From Oehlia diaphana (taxonomy: Eukaryota > Glomeromycota > Glomeromycetes > Glomerales > Glomeraceae), in assembly GCA_003833135.1 (NCBI GenBank), contig QZLH01000308.1:44489-108488 (forward strand): a stretch of DNA of 64,000 bases, read 5' to 3'. Position 1 is the first letter of the stretch. Every line of letters starts with the position of its first letter. Shown here piece by piece: positions 36,223 to 49,122 of the stretch. Position numbers and translations under genes: made by a program. Under the pieces are notes generated by a model. That model made no database searches. It was given only the letters and a program-made list of their open reading frames with translations, and was not told where the DNA came from.

Positions 36223-38161
36223 AATTTTTCTATTTTTTTTTCAGAATTTTTTTTTATAGGGATTCCTTTCACATATTATCTTTTTAGGGCTTATTTATAC
36301 AGTACAAATAGTGGTTATTGCTCTTATGTTTTAAATGCCATTGCACTGTTACTTTACCATTAATGTGGGGAGCATTTAAGTCAATATCTAAAAAGTCTAC
36401 ATATTTCAGCACTATAGACACTTTATTTTACAAAGAATACCTACAAACATGCTTAGGGTTAATATATAGATGCTTGGAATTTTTGTAGTAATATGTTAAC
36501 CTTTGAAAAATAATCTCTGAATTTATTTTATGTACAGCAAACTCCAAGCCCTTGATAGCATTTAGTGAAGAGTCAAACAGGTGGGAAGGAATTTTAAATA
36601 TTTTTGTTTTTTTGTTAGGCTATCAATTTTGCTTGTATAGGAATAAATTGTATAATGTATATTTGAATGAATTAATATTAATGCTGCTTTTATATTTAAT
36701 AATTGAATCTTACACAGCATAAAGGCTAAATAATTCTGTTAATGCATTAAAATTTTACCAATAATTATCATTTTATATTCCACTATATATAAATAATAGC
36801 TAATATTAATTATTAATTCAAACAATTAAATTATTGAAAATATGTTATCATAAGTACTTATTCCAAATAAAATTAGTTCTGATTCTGTAATATCTTCAAC
36901 TATGGTTTGTTTTAAAAAATTTATCATTCATTTAAATATTTTTATTGATCATTTTGAGCATAGACTTTACTTTCTGTGGTTTTTATAAATGATCCATTAG
37001 AGACTTTCCAAAACTAAGTCCTATTTAGTATAATAATAATAAAATAAGTGATTCTGTCTAAAGTCTTGCTTTTCCTCATAAGCATTGAGATTTGAGAAGA
37101 AACAAATAATGATTAAACTATATTATTATATTTTGCAATATTAACTTCAACACAGCATTTATTATAAGGCTATTATTATTAATTGATAAATATGCCATCT
37201 GAAATCAAAAAATGTGTTCATTGTTTTCTGCATATATTCTGGTGCTTTACAATATTCACATTGAATATAATCTTAATATTATCCACTATATATAAGAAAG
37301 TACAATTCATAATAACTCAAAAGGCTGAAATTGTTGACTATAATAACATGATCAAAACATATCTTTCATTATTTGTAAAAGAACTGAGTTGTATTGTATA
37401 TCTATAGTTTAAAATAAAACCTGAAAATATCCATTTTTCTGTTACAGTTTTTGTAAAAAATTCGTTTCAGGTTTTTCTAACATTTTAGCTAATTTTTTTG
37501 TTTCATTAGTATACATTTTTTTTAATTTTATTTTTTTTGCACTATAAATATATATAATTATTATTTTTCGTGTTTATTCAATCTAGGGTAAGGTACTGGT
37601 AAGGTGCTTTCACTAATAATTCTAAGATGGGAACTGCTTAATCTAACCTTTCAGAGAATTTTATTGTGAGGTTCACATTTTCCTTTACATAATTGTGGTA
37701 ATTTAATTTCATTTAATTTTGAATTAAAGAATTTGAGATATATAGAACAATAAAATAAGTTAATATTATTGTAAAATAAAGCAATTTTCACAATAAAATA
37801 TAGTATTTGGTCCAATTGCATTTGAAAGTATATTTAATTTTTCAGAAAGCTCATCCATTAAAAGTAAATTAATACTATATAATTATGATCTATAATCTAC
37901 AGCTTATTGTTCTATAATTTGAAGGTTTATATTTTAATTTTTATATTGAAGGTTTGAATCAATATGTAAAGAAGTTTCAATAAACATTACTTCAATTTTA
38001 AATAAATAAATAGATTGATGATAAAAATACTGTATGCAATTGATATTAAAATTATAGAAATTATTAAATTAATACATTATATCATTCATTTTAATAATTA
38101 ATAAGAATATTATGCTATAAATGTCTTTTCCACTTAATAAAAGATAAAATATGACCATAAT

Positions 38162-38255
38162 TACCACAACTATGAGTCTATGACTATGAATATGACTACA
38201 ACTATAATCACAGCTATGACCATGACCTTGACCACCATCCCTGAACCTGGCCTTG
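38162..38255. repeat. TGACTA/TGACCA microrepeat
   Basis: TATGACTA, TATGACCA and TGACCT words repeat in about 6-12-base steps, an imperfect microsatellite. Confidence 0.45.
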
Positions 38256-40081
38256 TTTTTTGTTGTATTGTATATATAAGTAATAAAAAAGCAAGAAGAA
38301 TGTATAGGTAAGTGATAAATATTGGCAAATATTGGAAGGCAAATGGTTCAGTAATGGATTGAAGATGGTGAGGATGGCATTTTATCAAGAGAAATATTAT
38401 TAAAGAGAGTATTAGTAAAATTTGGGCACATCTGGTAAGACATTTGATAAATTTGAAAAAATTTGATTTTGTTTGAAAATTTGACAGCCCTCTTATATAT
38501 ATTTTTCCCTTTTAATTAATTGTTTACTTCAACCTTTCAATTGTTTAAATTATTAGGCTTAAAGGTAGCAATTTTCACTAATTGACTTCTTAATTATATG
38601 CTATATTGAAGTCTACTCATTATGTAATAAATTTAAGTTTAAATCTTTAGCTATTAAATGTGCCATAGTAAATAGTGGTGTGTTATGATTTTAGTAGCAA
38701 TATAGTAGGATTTGCTTCATTTTTATTGGTATCTGCCAGATCACGATGGAACAGTATGAAGCAATTAGGTTGCTTCCTATGCTTATACGGATCAAAATTA
38801 ACAATTTTGATCCTTTTATTTTTCATAATGTCTTAAAATTGAAGAAATCCACTCAACCCACTCATATTTATATATTAATCAATCAAAAATGAAATGAATT
38901 TAAAGTAACTCCATTCTGATGTTTTAATTATTTCAAAGGTTGTGATATTTAGAAATGAATATTACTGACAGATATGTATAGTAGTAATTGTGTATAATAT
39001 TCTATCATTCTGTACAATAAATAAAAGTGATATAATAATATTGTTGATTTCAGAATTATTGGTATTTTAATAGGCATTTGCTCATTTTTTTCAGAGCATT
39101 TGGTTTTTTTGTCTTTGAAATTCCTGACAAGTACAACTTTAGTATAATAATCTAATATTAATGTTTTTAAATTTTCATTTTTTCTCATCAACTAGTCTAT
39201 ATCCTCCTTTAAATCCTTAATATTGACCTATTGAGTGAAAATCCTAACTTGAGCTTTTCATGCTTCTTATTTATTTATATATACTTTGTAGTCTTGAAGT
39301 TCCAATAATTCATATACTCTTTTAAGAAGAATTAAATCTTGCTTTCATAATATGTATTATTATATTTGAAAATTCTAAAATAATTAAAAAATTTTTCTTT
39401 AACTCTTTTGTTACTGGACTTCACTAAATATTTGGTCTTTTTTTCTGATGATATATAGTGAAGTTTCAAATAAGCAGTAATGTCTTTTAATTGGAAACTT
39501 CCAAGTTCCAATATTTCATGTACTACTTTAATTTTCATGAAGGGAAGAATTAAATCTTACTTTCATATATATGTATTATATTTGAAAACTCTTAAATTGA
39601 TTAAGAAATATATAAAATAAGGTAGTATAAAAACCTTTATCAAGGAAAGGTAAGCTAACTTTTTGCAAAAGCTTTGCCTTTAGTGAAAAGTCCATCATAA
39701 GAAGAAAATATATAAATATATATTTTTTTAAAACAGCTTGCAATTTTGTGCTTGACTTCATTCCATTCAGCAATTGGTGCATTGTTTCATTAAAATACCA
39801 AATAAAGTTTTACATAATGATATAATAAATCATAATATTGTATGATATTTATCATAAAAATTCTACATTTAATTTTCCTCTTTCTTTAAACTTTAAGTTT
39901 CTGTCAATCCTTAGATATTATTATTGTGAGTTAAGAAATAATTAAATAAGTCTTATTTTATTTTGATTTTAATCCCTGTTGCTTGTTTGTACCAATCTAT
40001 AACTTAAAAAATTTGCAAATGACCATTTCCTCAGTTTGGTTACTTTAAAAAATTCATTTTTGGTTTTTTTAAAAATTTGAT

Positions 40082-40299
40082 GTTAATTCATCCCTATTTT
40101 GATCATTAAATCTCCCTTTACTCGGCCATCATTACATTGCCTACAAAGCTTCAAATGATCTTCATCCATTTTTCTCGATGAACAAATAATTCTAGAGTTT
40201 TCCATATACATAAGCTCATATTTTATGTTGTTATAATAAGCTGAAAAAACCGCATCTGGTTTATTTCCAATTTGCGAATTGACATCATTGTAATTAACA
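40082..40299 (-). pseudogene. Remnant of a Rhizophagus-type conserved protein
   Basis: The minus frame reads VNYNDVNSQIGNKPDAVF, then YELMYMENSRIICSSRKMDE and HLKLCRQCNDG, and ends in a stop. The pattern of YEVxxxExSR followed by LWRxxNDG recurs in an expanded, uncharacterised Rhizophagus protein family. The fragments at 39782-39576 (NGMKSSTKLQAVLKK) and 39538-39332 may be decayed downstream parts. No function is assigned. Confidence 0.45.
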
Positions 40300-42425
40300 T
40301 TTTTTCTTCTTTAACTAGCTACACTCTGCTGTTCTGCACTAAAAATAGTTGAATCAGATCAAAACAATGTATTTTTATTTATTATTTTAATGGTAGTTTA
40401 ATGTTCTTCATTATAGATATTGTCAGTTTGATAATGTTAGTATTATGATTAGATGTTTTCCTTTTTTTGTTGTTTGTATTTGTGTCTTTATAGTTACATA
40501 ATGTGGTATTATCTGATGCTTTCATTAAAAAAAAAAATTTACTTAAACAATTTTTACCTATCTTTAAGCTAAGGTATTAATTAAAATGAAGTGGTGTTTT
40601 ATAATTTTAACAGTATTTATGAAGGATTATGTGATGTCTTTCAAATATTAGTCTTGAGTAATGAGTAGAGAACTATACATTCATATGCTCTTTTTCTGTA
40701 GTTCAAAGAATTATAACCTAACTCCAAACAGCTATAACAATGTCCTGAGAAATGGACATCTAGATTTGGTCATGTCCATAATATTCACACAAATAACACA
40801 CTTTAATATATTTATTTATTGGTGCCAACCAATTTCTTTCTGATAAAAGAACATCTTTTGAAATGATTTTCCTTATTGATTTCTAATTGTTAAAAAAATT
40901 GATCAAATATGTCACACTTTTGATTACTTTTGATATAAGATTTCTGATTTTTATAAGGAATATCTGTTTGATATGAACGAGACTGTAATCTAATAAGAGA
41001 ACTATAATGTTGTTAAACTGGTAGGTTTTTGTTATAGTCTCTTAAAAGGATTTCATATATACATCATGTCAATAATATGGCATATTAAAGTTGATATGTA
41101 AATTTGCTATATCAAATAAATCTCACCTCAGAATAGCTGAATACAATTGCTTCATATATAAATAAATTAGAATTATTGTATAATGATTCCATTGTTTTAA
41201 ATCTTGATTAATGTGTGGCTATAATAATTACAAAGAAAGCATGGATCCATATAAATGTAACATATATGCCTGATTTGTGCATTTTTTCCATTTACTTGCT
41301 TTTCTTCTTATTACATTGATATCTTGCTCAATAAAACAGTTATATTAATATTGAACAGCTCTGAGAGTATAAAAGCTCCATCTACAGATGACTATATTAG
41401 AGAAATACTTCTTGCGTACAATACCCATTTTTTAGAAATTTTATGGTCAATGGTCCAAATAAGATCCAATGTTCTTGATGTAATTCTATAATCAACACAT
41501 TTCTGAAAATTTGACAAATATTTAGCATCAAGAGACACAGCTAAATTAAATATGCCATATCCTGAAAATATATTTATCATTACTCCACACATATTTTTAT
41601 TCAAATGTCAAGCTCCTAATAATACTCTTGTATGTGGATTTCATATATTTTGCTTTAAGAGCCTTGTTATTTTGTTCTTAAATCACAAAAGGAATTATTT
41701 AAACTCTATATTCTATATTTTCCATAAAATATTATAAATATTTTCAGAAGTATTGAATGGTAATAAAATAATTATTAGAACTATAGTAATTATAAAAATT
41801 TGTGATTTTTGTTTAAAAAAAAATTATGAATAAGAATCATAAAACTTGTGACTTAAGTATTGAAAGTTAAAAAAGGAATTGAATAAGGTATAATAAATAA
41901 AACAATTCTTAACACATAATAATATTTATTGATATTTTTAAAAAAGTGAAATCTTATTGAGTTTTACTCCAAATAACTGATAGAGTGGTTGAAATTATAT
42001 TTCTATCATCTTCTGAAAATTAAGTTTTTTTTTCTATGAATTTTAGAGTTAAAATGTGCAGAGATTATATTTCTTTTCATGTCAAAAGTGGACAATATTA
42101 AGTTCCTTAATTTTGGGTCATCACTTGACCAGTAAAGTGAAGATATAAATTATTTTCACAAGAAAATGAACAATTCATATAAAAAAATCTGTGAATTCAT
42201 TAAAACTTTCACTTATTGCTTTATAAAATTCAAAATCCATAAGATCTGTACAAGCATAACTCATTTCAGTTGAAGCTTCTGACAGTTGGAGTTGTTTATT
42301 GTAAATATTATAAGATCTGTAGGCGAATATATAATGTTCTTCATTATATGTTTTCCATTTCTATATCTTAGTAATATGTGGGTTTATTTTCTTTGATTTA
42401 ATTATTCATTTTTGTTTTGTGTATA

Positions 42426-42473
42426 GGTTATGTTGTTAGAGTTAAGGTTAAAGTTAGAGTTAGAGTTACTGTA
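42426..42473 (+). repeat. Degenerate (GTTARR)n hexamer run
   Basis: About six hexamers of GTTAGA, GTTAAG and GTTAAA type in tandem. They differ from the TTAGGG telomere unit by one or two bases. Possibly a decayed interstitial telomere-like repeat, or a simple repeat. Confidence 0.45.
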
Positions 42474-45400
42474 TATTGGAATGGTTTATATATTTTATTC
42501 TTTGAAAATACAAAGTATAAACTGAATTTTATAAATGATGCCATTTTTTTGAGAATAATATTTCTTTTGTTAATAAAAAAAATGATATCATGCTTTAAAG
42601 CAAAGTAATAAGCCATTTCTGAAGCTCTTAAATGATGAGATTTTAAAAATTCCATTAATAAACTTTTGTTACTAATCTACCATCATTGTATATTTTATAT
42701 TAGTTCATTTCTAATTTCTATATAGTACTCTATTATTAATTTGTTATGAGATCCATTAATAATATTTCCAATAGTTATATCATCATTCCCAAGATATTAA
42801 ATCTTGGTCTCTAAATAAAAAAAATTTTTTTTTTAATATTAAGGTATGTCCATCAAATGAATGAAAACTTGCATTTTTAATCTGAAATAGTGGTTATTAT
42901 GATATAGCCTTATTAATTATGAGCAGGAATTCTGAAATCCTGGCCTTAGTTCCTCTACTTATGCTGTAATCAAGTTTTGCAAAAGTAATTCCCCTCTTTG
43001 TCGTCATTACTATCTGATTGTTGAGCAATCCAGGTGGATGAAATCCACCAGCTGGGTAAATTTCTACTTGGCTTACTTTAATCAAAGTTGAGAAAAGTAC
43101 AAATCTTACAATCATTCTTTGTCATTACCAACAGGGTTTGTTATAATTTTATACAATTCTAGGTTATCATTATAATTTATGAGAGAAATGGATAGAGATA
43201 AATGGATAATCCATAATTTTTCAGGATGAAATTGCTGGGCATATTCAAAATTTTTTATTTGTTTCAATATACAGTATTTGATTATAAGATCTTCAGATGT
43301 TTCTGTTACGCCATTATCTTATAAATATTCAACTATCTTTTTGTGTTTCCAATTGACAAAATTATTATTCTTAACAAGGTTTGACATCTGTCAAAACTTG
43401 ATAATTAATATTGTATGTTTGTAGTTGCTAATAATTCAATGCTTCTCTATCTTTGCAAATAAGCTTTGTATTAACTCCATTTCCTGAAAAAACTTGGTGC
43501 GATAAATTTTAAAATAGGAACAAGAATATTGTTATTAAATATAGATTCATTAATTAAATTGATCTTAAAGGAAAAAAATAAGGTCACTTCTTTTGTTAGA
43601 AGGAAAGATAGAAAATTGGGCATGAAATTTGAGCTTCTTCTAATTCTCTGATTCATATTCTTCTTCATATTCATATTCAAATGTTTGAGTCATTTTAATA
43701 GACTTTGAGATAGTAAGAATTTAGCTTCTAATAGTTAAGGTTCTTTTATCTCAGTCAAGGGTAGAATTGACCTTTCTCATCCAATTATTTCCAAGGATGA
43801 AGAAAAGGAAAAATAAGCAATATATATATACCATTTTTAATCTGTTCTGGATTAAGGTATAGTAGAGCCTGGAAACATAGGACCATAAGGGCTTAGCTAT
43901 ATTTTTTCTGATAAAAGCTATTAAACCACATGTATGTAAAATCTCTGAATAATGCTTAATTGAACTTTTTTAAATAATAATCTTTCTTGACTTTATCAAT
44001 CTATTTTTTACAAACTGATCATCATAAGGAAAATAACATCTGGGCAAGTAATAAGTGCAGATTTGTTTGGATGCTTATCTAAAAGATGTGCTGAACTTTG
44101 TCCTTGTATGACTTATAATCACGTGAAGAGTTGGCAACATATGTACGAATAGTTTTTGTAGTCTTTGCAGCTTTTGTTGCCTTGTCTTTTAGGTATCATT
44201 ATAATAGTATTAGGCGACTCTAGCATCTCTGAAGTGTCTTAAAGCCATGCACCAGTATATTTATTCAGTTTGCTATTTGTTTTAAATATTAATGTAAAAA
44301 TGTTTTTGTTTCCATGGATTTTCTAAAATAAAAGAATACTAATGTTTCTTGGAATAAATATTATTAGCCTATTTAATATATATTATAGGTTGAAAAATTA
44401 GATATATAAATCACCACAATATATCACCTAGATGTAAGTTTAATTAAATCCTCTGTTACAACCTTTGAAATATTTAGACAAGTTCCATTTTTTCACTTTC
44501 AGGGTACATTTAAAGTTAATATGAACATATTGATGTAATTTATCAATAGACAAGTAATGTCTGTGCTTTTGGAAAGGATGTTATGCTATCTAAATCCTTG
44601 ATACTAGACAAATTCTTGTCATCCCAAGAAATGTGGAAGGTTTCCTTTACAAATTCCACCAATGTATCAATACTTCCATTATTTATTAATTCTGAATATA
44701 AAGACACTTAGATTAGTGTGTAGATTTCATAAGAATTGATGATAAATTTTATTTAGAATTCTATAAATTATCTTTAGAATATAGTTATAATATATTTATA
44801 ATTTCAATATGATTTGTCTTTAACTTATTATTCTTATTTGTATTATTTGTTTAATTATTGTTAATTGTTGTGTTTAAATAAATGCAAAAGTTTTTTTGCA
44901 TTTTGTTAAAAAATAGTATAAAGGATAAAAAATAATTTGAATCCAATTCATGATGTATTCAAGACAATAGTTTTTATTAGATTACTATTCAAATCATATG
45001 AATCCACCACAATAGGCTTCCTTAAATTAATTGTCATTTCTGCAATACCATGAAGGAAATTCCAGTATTTACAAATTTGTCCCATTATTTTTGTATGATT
45101 TAATTGTGAAATATAATAAGAATTTAATTATAGTAATAATTATTTAGAATCATTAATATTGTAAAATAGTGTTGGCTTTATCAGTTTCATCTATAGCTAT
45201 AAATTTAGAGGTGGATTCACTTTACTTTCATTAGATTCTGATTAAATAGTCATCATGTAATGGCATCAAATTATTTAAATGGAATGAATAAATGTGCCAT
45301 CCATTATCCAAAATAGATTCTTTTAGAATATAATTTTTCTGTAATAACTTTGAATTTCAGAGTTTACAGAATTTAATATAAGTAATAATATATTTCTGAT

Positions 45401-45944
45401 AATCCTTTTTTTATAGTCTTCAGATCAATTCTACAGTAAGTGTATTAATCTCTGATTTTTTTCAAGGTAGAAAAGTAATGACTAGATCCATTATCTGATA
45501 ACCTAACTTTGTGCTATAAAGTATTAGCACTAATGTGAATCTATTACTTGTAGTTTTATATTATGACAGCAAGCATGTAATATCATAGAGTAATTATAAA
45601 GTCCAATGATATTACTTTCCAATGAGATTTCCTTAACATTCAAAATCCATTTGTGCAACTAATAATAATCTCATAATTAAAAAATTTTGGATACTATTTA
45701 AATTATATAATTTTAAATTATTAATATAAATTGTAAGAATATAAATATAACATATAATTCTTTAATGATATAATTAATGTATGGTAGAAATCCAACAATT
45801 TGAGTAATAGAAATGGAAGCAAAAACAGTAGTAATACTTTTGATTTGGTATAGGTCATTTTTGGGACTCTTTTTTTACTGTATCAGTTGAATGGCATAAA
45901 ATACAATAATGCTAATGCTAGGAATATTCTACTAATGAGCAAGG

Positions 45945-46127
45945 TTCTTTGTTTCCTGTTGTGTTGCCATTGTTAACTGATAATATCTTGCCAGTTGTTG
46001 GATCTGTTGCGATTGTTGCGATGATTTTGCTAATACTTTATCAACATCATCTTCAGACTCAGTATCGCTTTTACAAACTCTTTTCTTCTTAGTATTATCT
46101 TGAGATTGTTGTGATAATAACTAGTAG
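45945..46127 (-). pseudogene. Q/S-rich coding remnant
   Basis: The minus frame is open across LLSQQSQDNTKKKRVCKSDT, ESEDDVDKVLAKSSQQSQQI and QLARYYQLTMATQQETKN before a stop. Regular codons and several CG dinucleotides set it apart from the surrounding CpG-poor DNA. No start or partner exon found; family unknown. Confidence 0.4.
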
Positions 46128-47600
46128 CACAAAATAAATTAAAGATAATATGGGCCATCTGGGTATTGACCCTTGGTGTAACCAGCACCATGACATCATA
46201 AAACTAGTGTGATGGCTAATTGGATTTGGATATTTGATATTATAGCTTCCTTTATTTCTACATGAATACTTATTCCTTCTTTATAGAATATAGTTGGTAT
46301 ATATATTAATAAAATATAAGCCAACTTAATAAAATAAACATCATGAAATGTTTAGTTTAAAAATTGTTAAGAATACTTTTGAGCTCCAGTACAACCCAAT
46401 TTTGTTATGTATATTGTTTCTAGGTGGCAGTCTTTATATAGAATTGACATCAAAATAGTTCATATTTGAATGAATAATTCTTTCAATTTCATCTATGAGC
46501 CAATTATAGACCAGTACAAAATTTAATCGTGAATGGGATTGCAGATTTCATTAATATTAGATTTTTATAAAATAGTTACTTGATCTTTAAAATTATGAAT
46601 CTTTTTATATATTAACACTCTTAAATATAGGAATTAATTAATTAGCAGTTCTAATTCATTATGTCAACTGCATTCTCTAGAACACTAATTCTTTGCTATT
46701 TTTGTAAAATACACACTCTCCTGTGTTTTGGAAGTCTTATTGTTGAATTAGAGACTCAGATAATCTAACAATCAGAAGATATGTTTATACAATAAAATTG
46801 TGAAGCCTCATTTGATACTCAATAAATAATATATATTTGTTGAAAAAGAGACTTTCTTCATTATCAAGTATATATATTTTTTGTTTCTTTTGAATATTCA
46901 TTGAGAAAGTTTCTTTTTATTCTACTTTTAAAATATTGTTTTGGTGGTTTTGTCAGTGTTGTCTTAGGATCATGAATGAATACCCTGTTAAAATGTGTTA
47001 TTCAGTCATGATATCCGCTCAGGGGATTGCTATTTTCATCTTTTTAATATTTTATAATTGATGATTTGATCTTTCCTGTAAACATGATGAAATGATGGAT
47101 GTATATTATCCTTAATTTATTTAATTATTTTAATTATTTTATGTTATAGTGTTATATGAAGAAATTATATTAGTGTACCACCATGAGGGTGGACTTTATT
47201 GATAACATATAAATTACATTATTTAAATAAAAAAATAAATAAATGTTTTGATTTGATCATTTATTATATAATATTTAGGTGTTATTGGGAAATTATGAAA
47301 TGTATATACAGTAATTTTATTTCATGAGACAGAAAAAAAAGAAAGATTTAGTCTATAAGGAATCAATGAAGTATAAATATAAAATGCAATCATCGTGGCT
47401 TTGTGCAAAAGATGGGGCTTTTTATACTTGATAATCAAAATCAATAAAGAATGTTTTTTCCATCCCGTTTGTGTATGTAATAAGCCCCTAAAATAAAGGA
47501 GGTTATTTATTTTAAATTTGCTAAAATATATATGTCATAGCCAAATGTACAAGTGGTTTTCCCTGAGACCTGAATGGCTTAAGAGTGTTTGTTATAAGCC

Positions 47601-48614
47601 ACTCCAATAATTGTAAAATGATTTGTACATTTGTAAATCACATGACCAAACATGTGTAGTGGCGTATACGAACCAATAGTTAATGATTCACAACTACTGC
47701 GTTGTTCCGCTAATCATTTCTAAATAATATTAGTCTATTCTGACGTTTAATGTTTAAAAGAAGTTAAAAAACGGCATACAAAAATCTTCCAAATAAACCT
47801 GTAGAGTAAATAAAAGTATGCATATTATTTACAATAAATTTAAAATTTCGGAACCTTATTTGTTTTATTTGTTTTTTTGAAATAAAAATAGTTCTTTAGA
47901 GAATTGCGTAAGCTGCAGGATAATACTGCAACATGATCATCTTATTCGTTTAAGGAATTACCAATTTCGGAATCAATTACAAAAAAAAACCTTCAAGATA
48001 TATACCGAAACACCCCTTTTTCATTATACCAAAAAGATATAAAGGAATATAATATAATTGTTAATAAATTATGCATATCACAATTTTAAATTAATGATCT
48101 AATTACTAAAAAAAAAATTAAAATCAACTAAATTAGTATAGTACATATTGCGGATGGTCACTCGTAAAAATACGTGCTATTGTTAAAAAATAGGTTTCAC
48201 CCCTTATTTTTTATTTTTAACCTGATTCCATAAAGAAAAATAGAACGAAATTTATTCGTTGATGAATAAAATAATATCCAATCAAAAAATTTTTAGTAAA
48301 TGTTCATCCCATAATGTATTAGCGTTTACCTATTAAGGAAAAATCGTCTTATTATCAATAAAACGATTTTGGGATTCATATTATTGGAAATGATCAAATC
48401 TTGTTGTAGACCAAACAATACAAAAAATATGTGATTGTTAAAAAGCTAGTGTTAAATGTGTTAAATTATCAAATTAATGATTACATTCTGAAACAATAAA
48501 GTAATGATCTAAGGATCTAATATAAATATGGATGGTGGATGAGATAATTTTCACTTTTTTTTAAAAAAAATTACTTACATAAATTTTCGTTTAAAAATCG
48601 AATAATAGTTTACC
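47601..48614. other. Upstream region of the N-lobe gene
   Basis: CG dinucleotides reappear here. AT-rich spacer, with no gene or clear control element seen. Confidence 0.35.
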
Positions 48615-49122
48615 ATGGGCTGCAGTGTCAGCAAAAAGTCACATGATCTTGAATTAAAATTAAGTGAATCATATTCTTCATTCCCTTTACGGCCTGATCC
48701 TTTTGATGAATTAAATTTGGAATTAATTAAGCAACGAAAAATTACAAAAATACCTTGGATACCATATAGTAATTTTAATAATATAACATCTATTCCAAAT
48801 GATGAAATTAATTATTTAAATTATTTTGCTACATGGAAAAATGAGTCTACTAGAATCAAAGATTTAAAAGTTATATTAAAAGAATTAATTAATTCTTCTC
48901 ATTTGACTCAAGATGATTTAAAATTGGTAAATAAATTTTCAAAACTTTCTATATTGATATTATATAAATATACTAAAATCTAAGTGTTATAATTTATAGA
49001 TCGCAGCTGAACTCGAATGTAACGACAAGAAAAATTTGACCGAAGTTCTAGGGATTTCCCAGAATCCAACTTCGCTCAACTATATTATTGTCGTTGATTT
49101 TCTATTTTCTGGAAATTTGTAA
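48615..49122 (+). CDS. Solitary kinase N-lobe protein with myristoylation start, 144 aa
   Basis: Two exons, 48615-48926 and 49000-49122, joined in phase 0 across a GTAAAT...TAG intron of 73 bases. The protein starts MGCSVSKK, a classic N-myristoylation signal with Cys3 available for palmitoylation. It continues through KITKIPWIPYSNFNNI and NYFATWKNES, equivalents of the EWIPYNQF and AxWKDGP strands of the local kinase modules. It ends GISQNPTSLNYIIVVDFLFSGNL, matching beta-4/beta-5 and the hinge (GISQDPNTKDYIMVLEYAEGGNL) of the 6.9-11.3 kb kinase. The stop TAA follows immediately. The zinc ribbon, glycine loop and C-lobe are absent; the beta-3 lysine may be the one in KVILKEL. No downstream C-lobe is readable after the stop. 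It could be a membrane-anchored non-catalytic regulator or simply a 3'-truncated kinase gene. The intact frame and clean splice sites favour a real product. Confidence 0.65.

Larger units (their letters stand above)
34700..47600. other. Gene-empty, CpG-depleted block of about 13 kb
   Basis: No intact gene. CG dinucleotides almost vanish: none between 36198 and 37462, and none between 37571 and 38743. CG becomes frequent again from about 47640. Only short coding remnants survive, mostly on the minus strand, and they are listed separately. The pattern fits old repeat or gene DNA eroded by deamination of methylated cytosine. Boundaries are approximate. Confidence 0.65.

Noticed and set aside
42428..42655. 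Minus-strand frame ending in LTLTLTLTT
   Set aside because: The Leu-Thr run is the GTTARR hexamer repeat read backwards.
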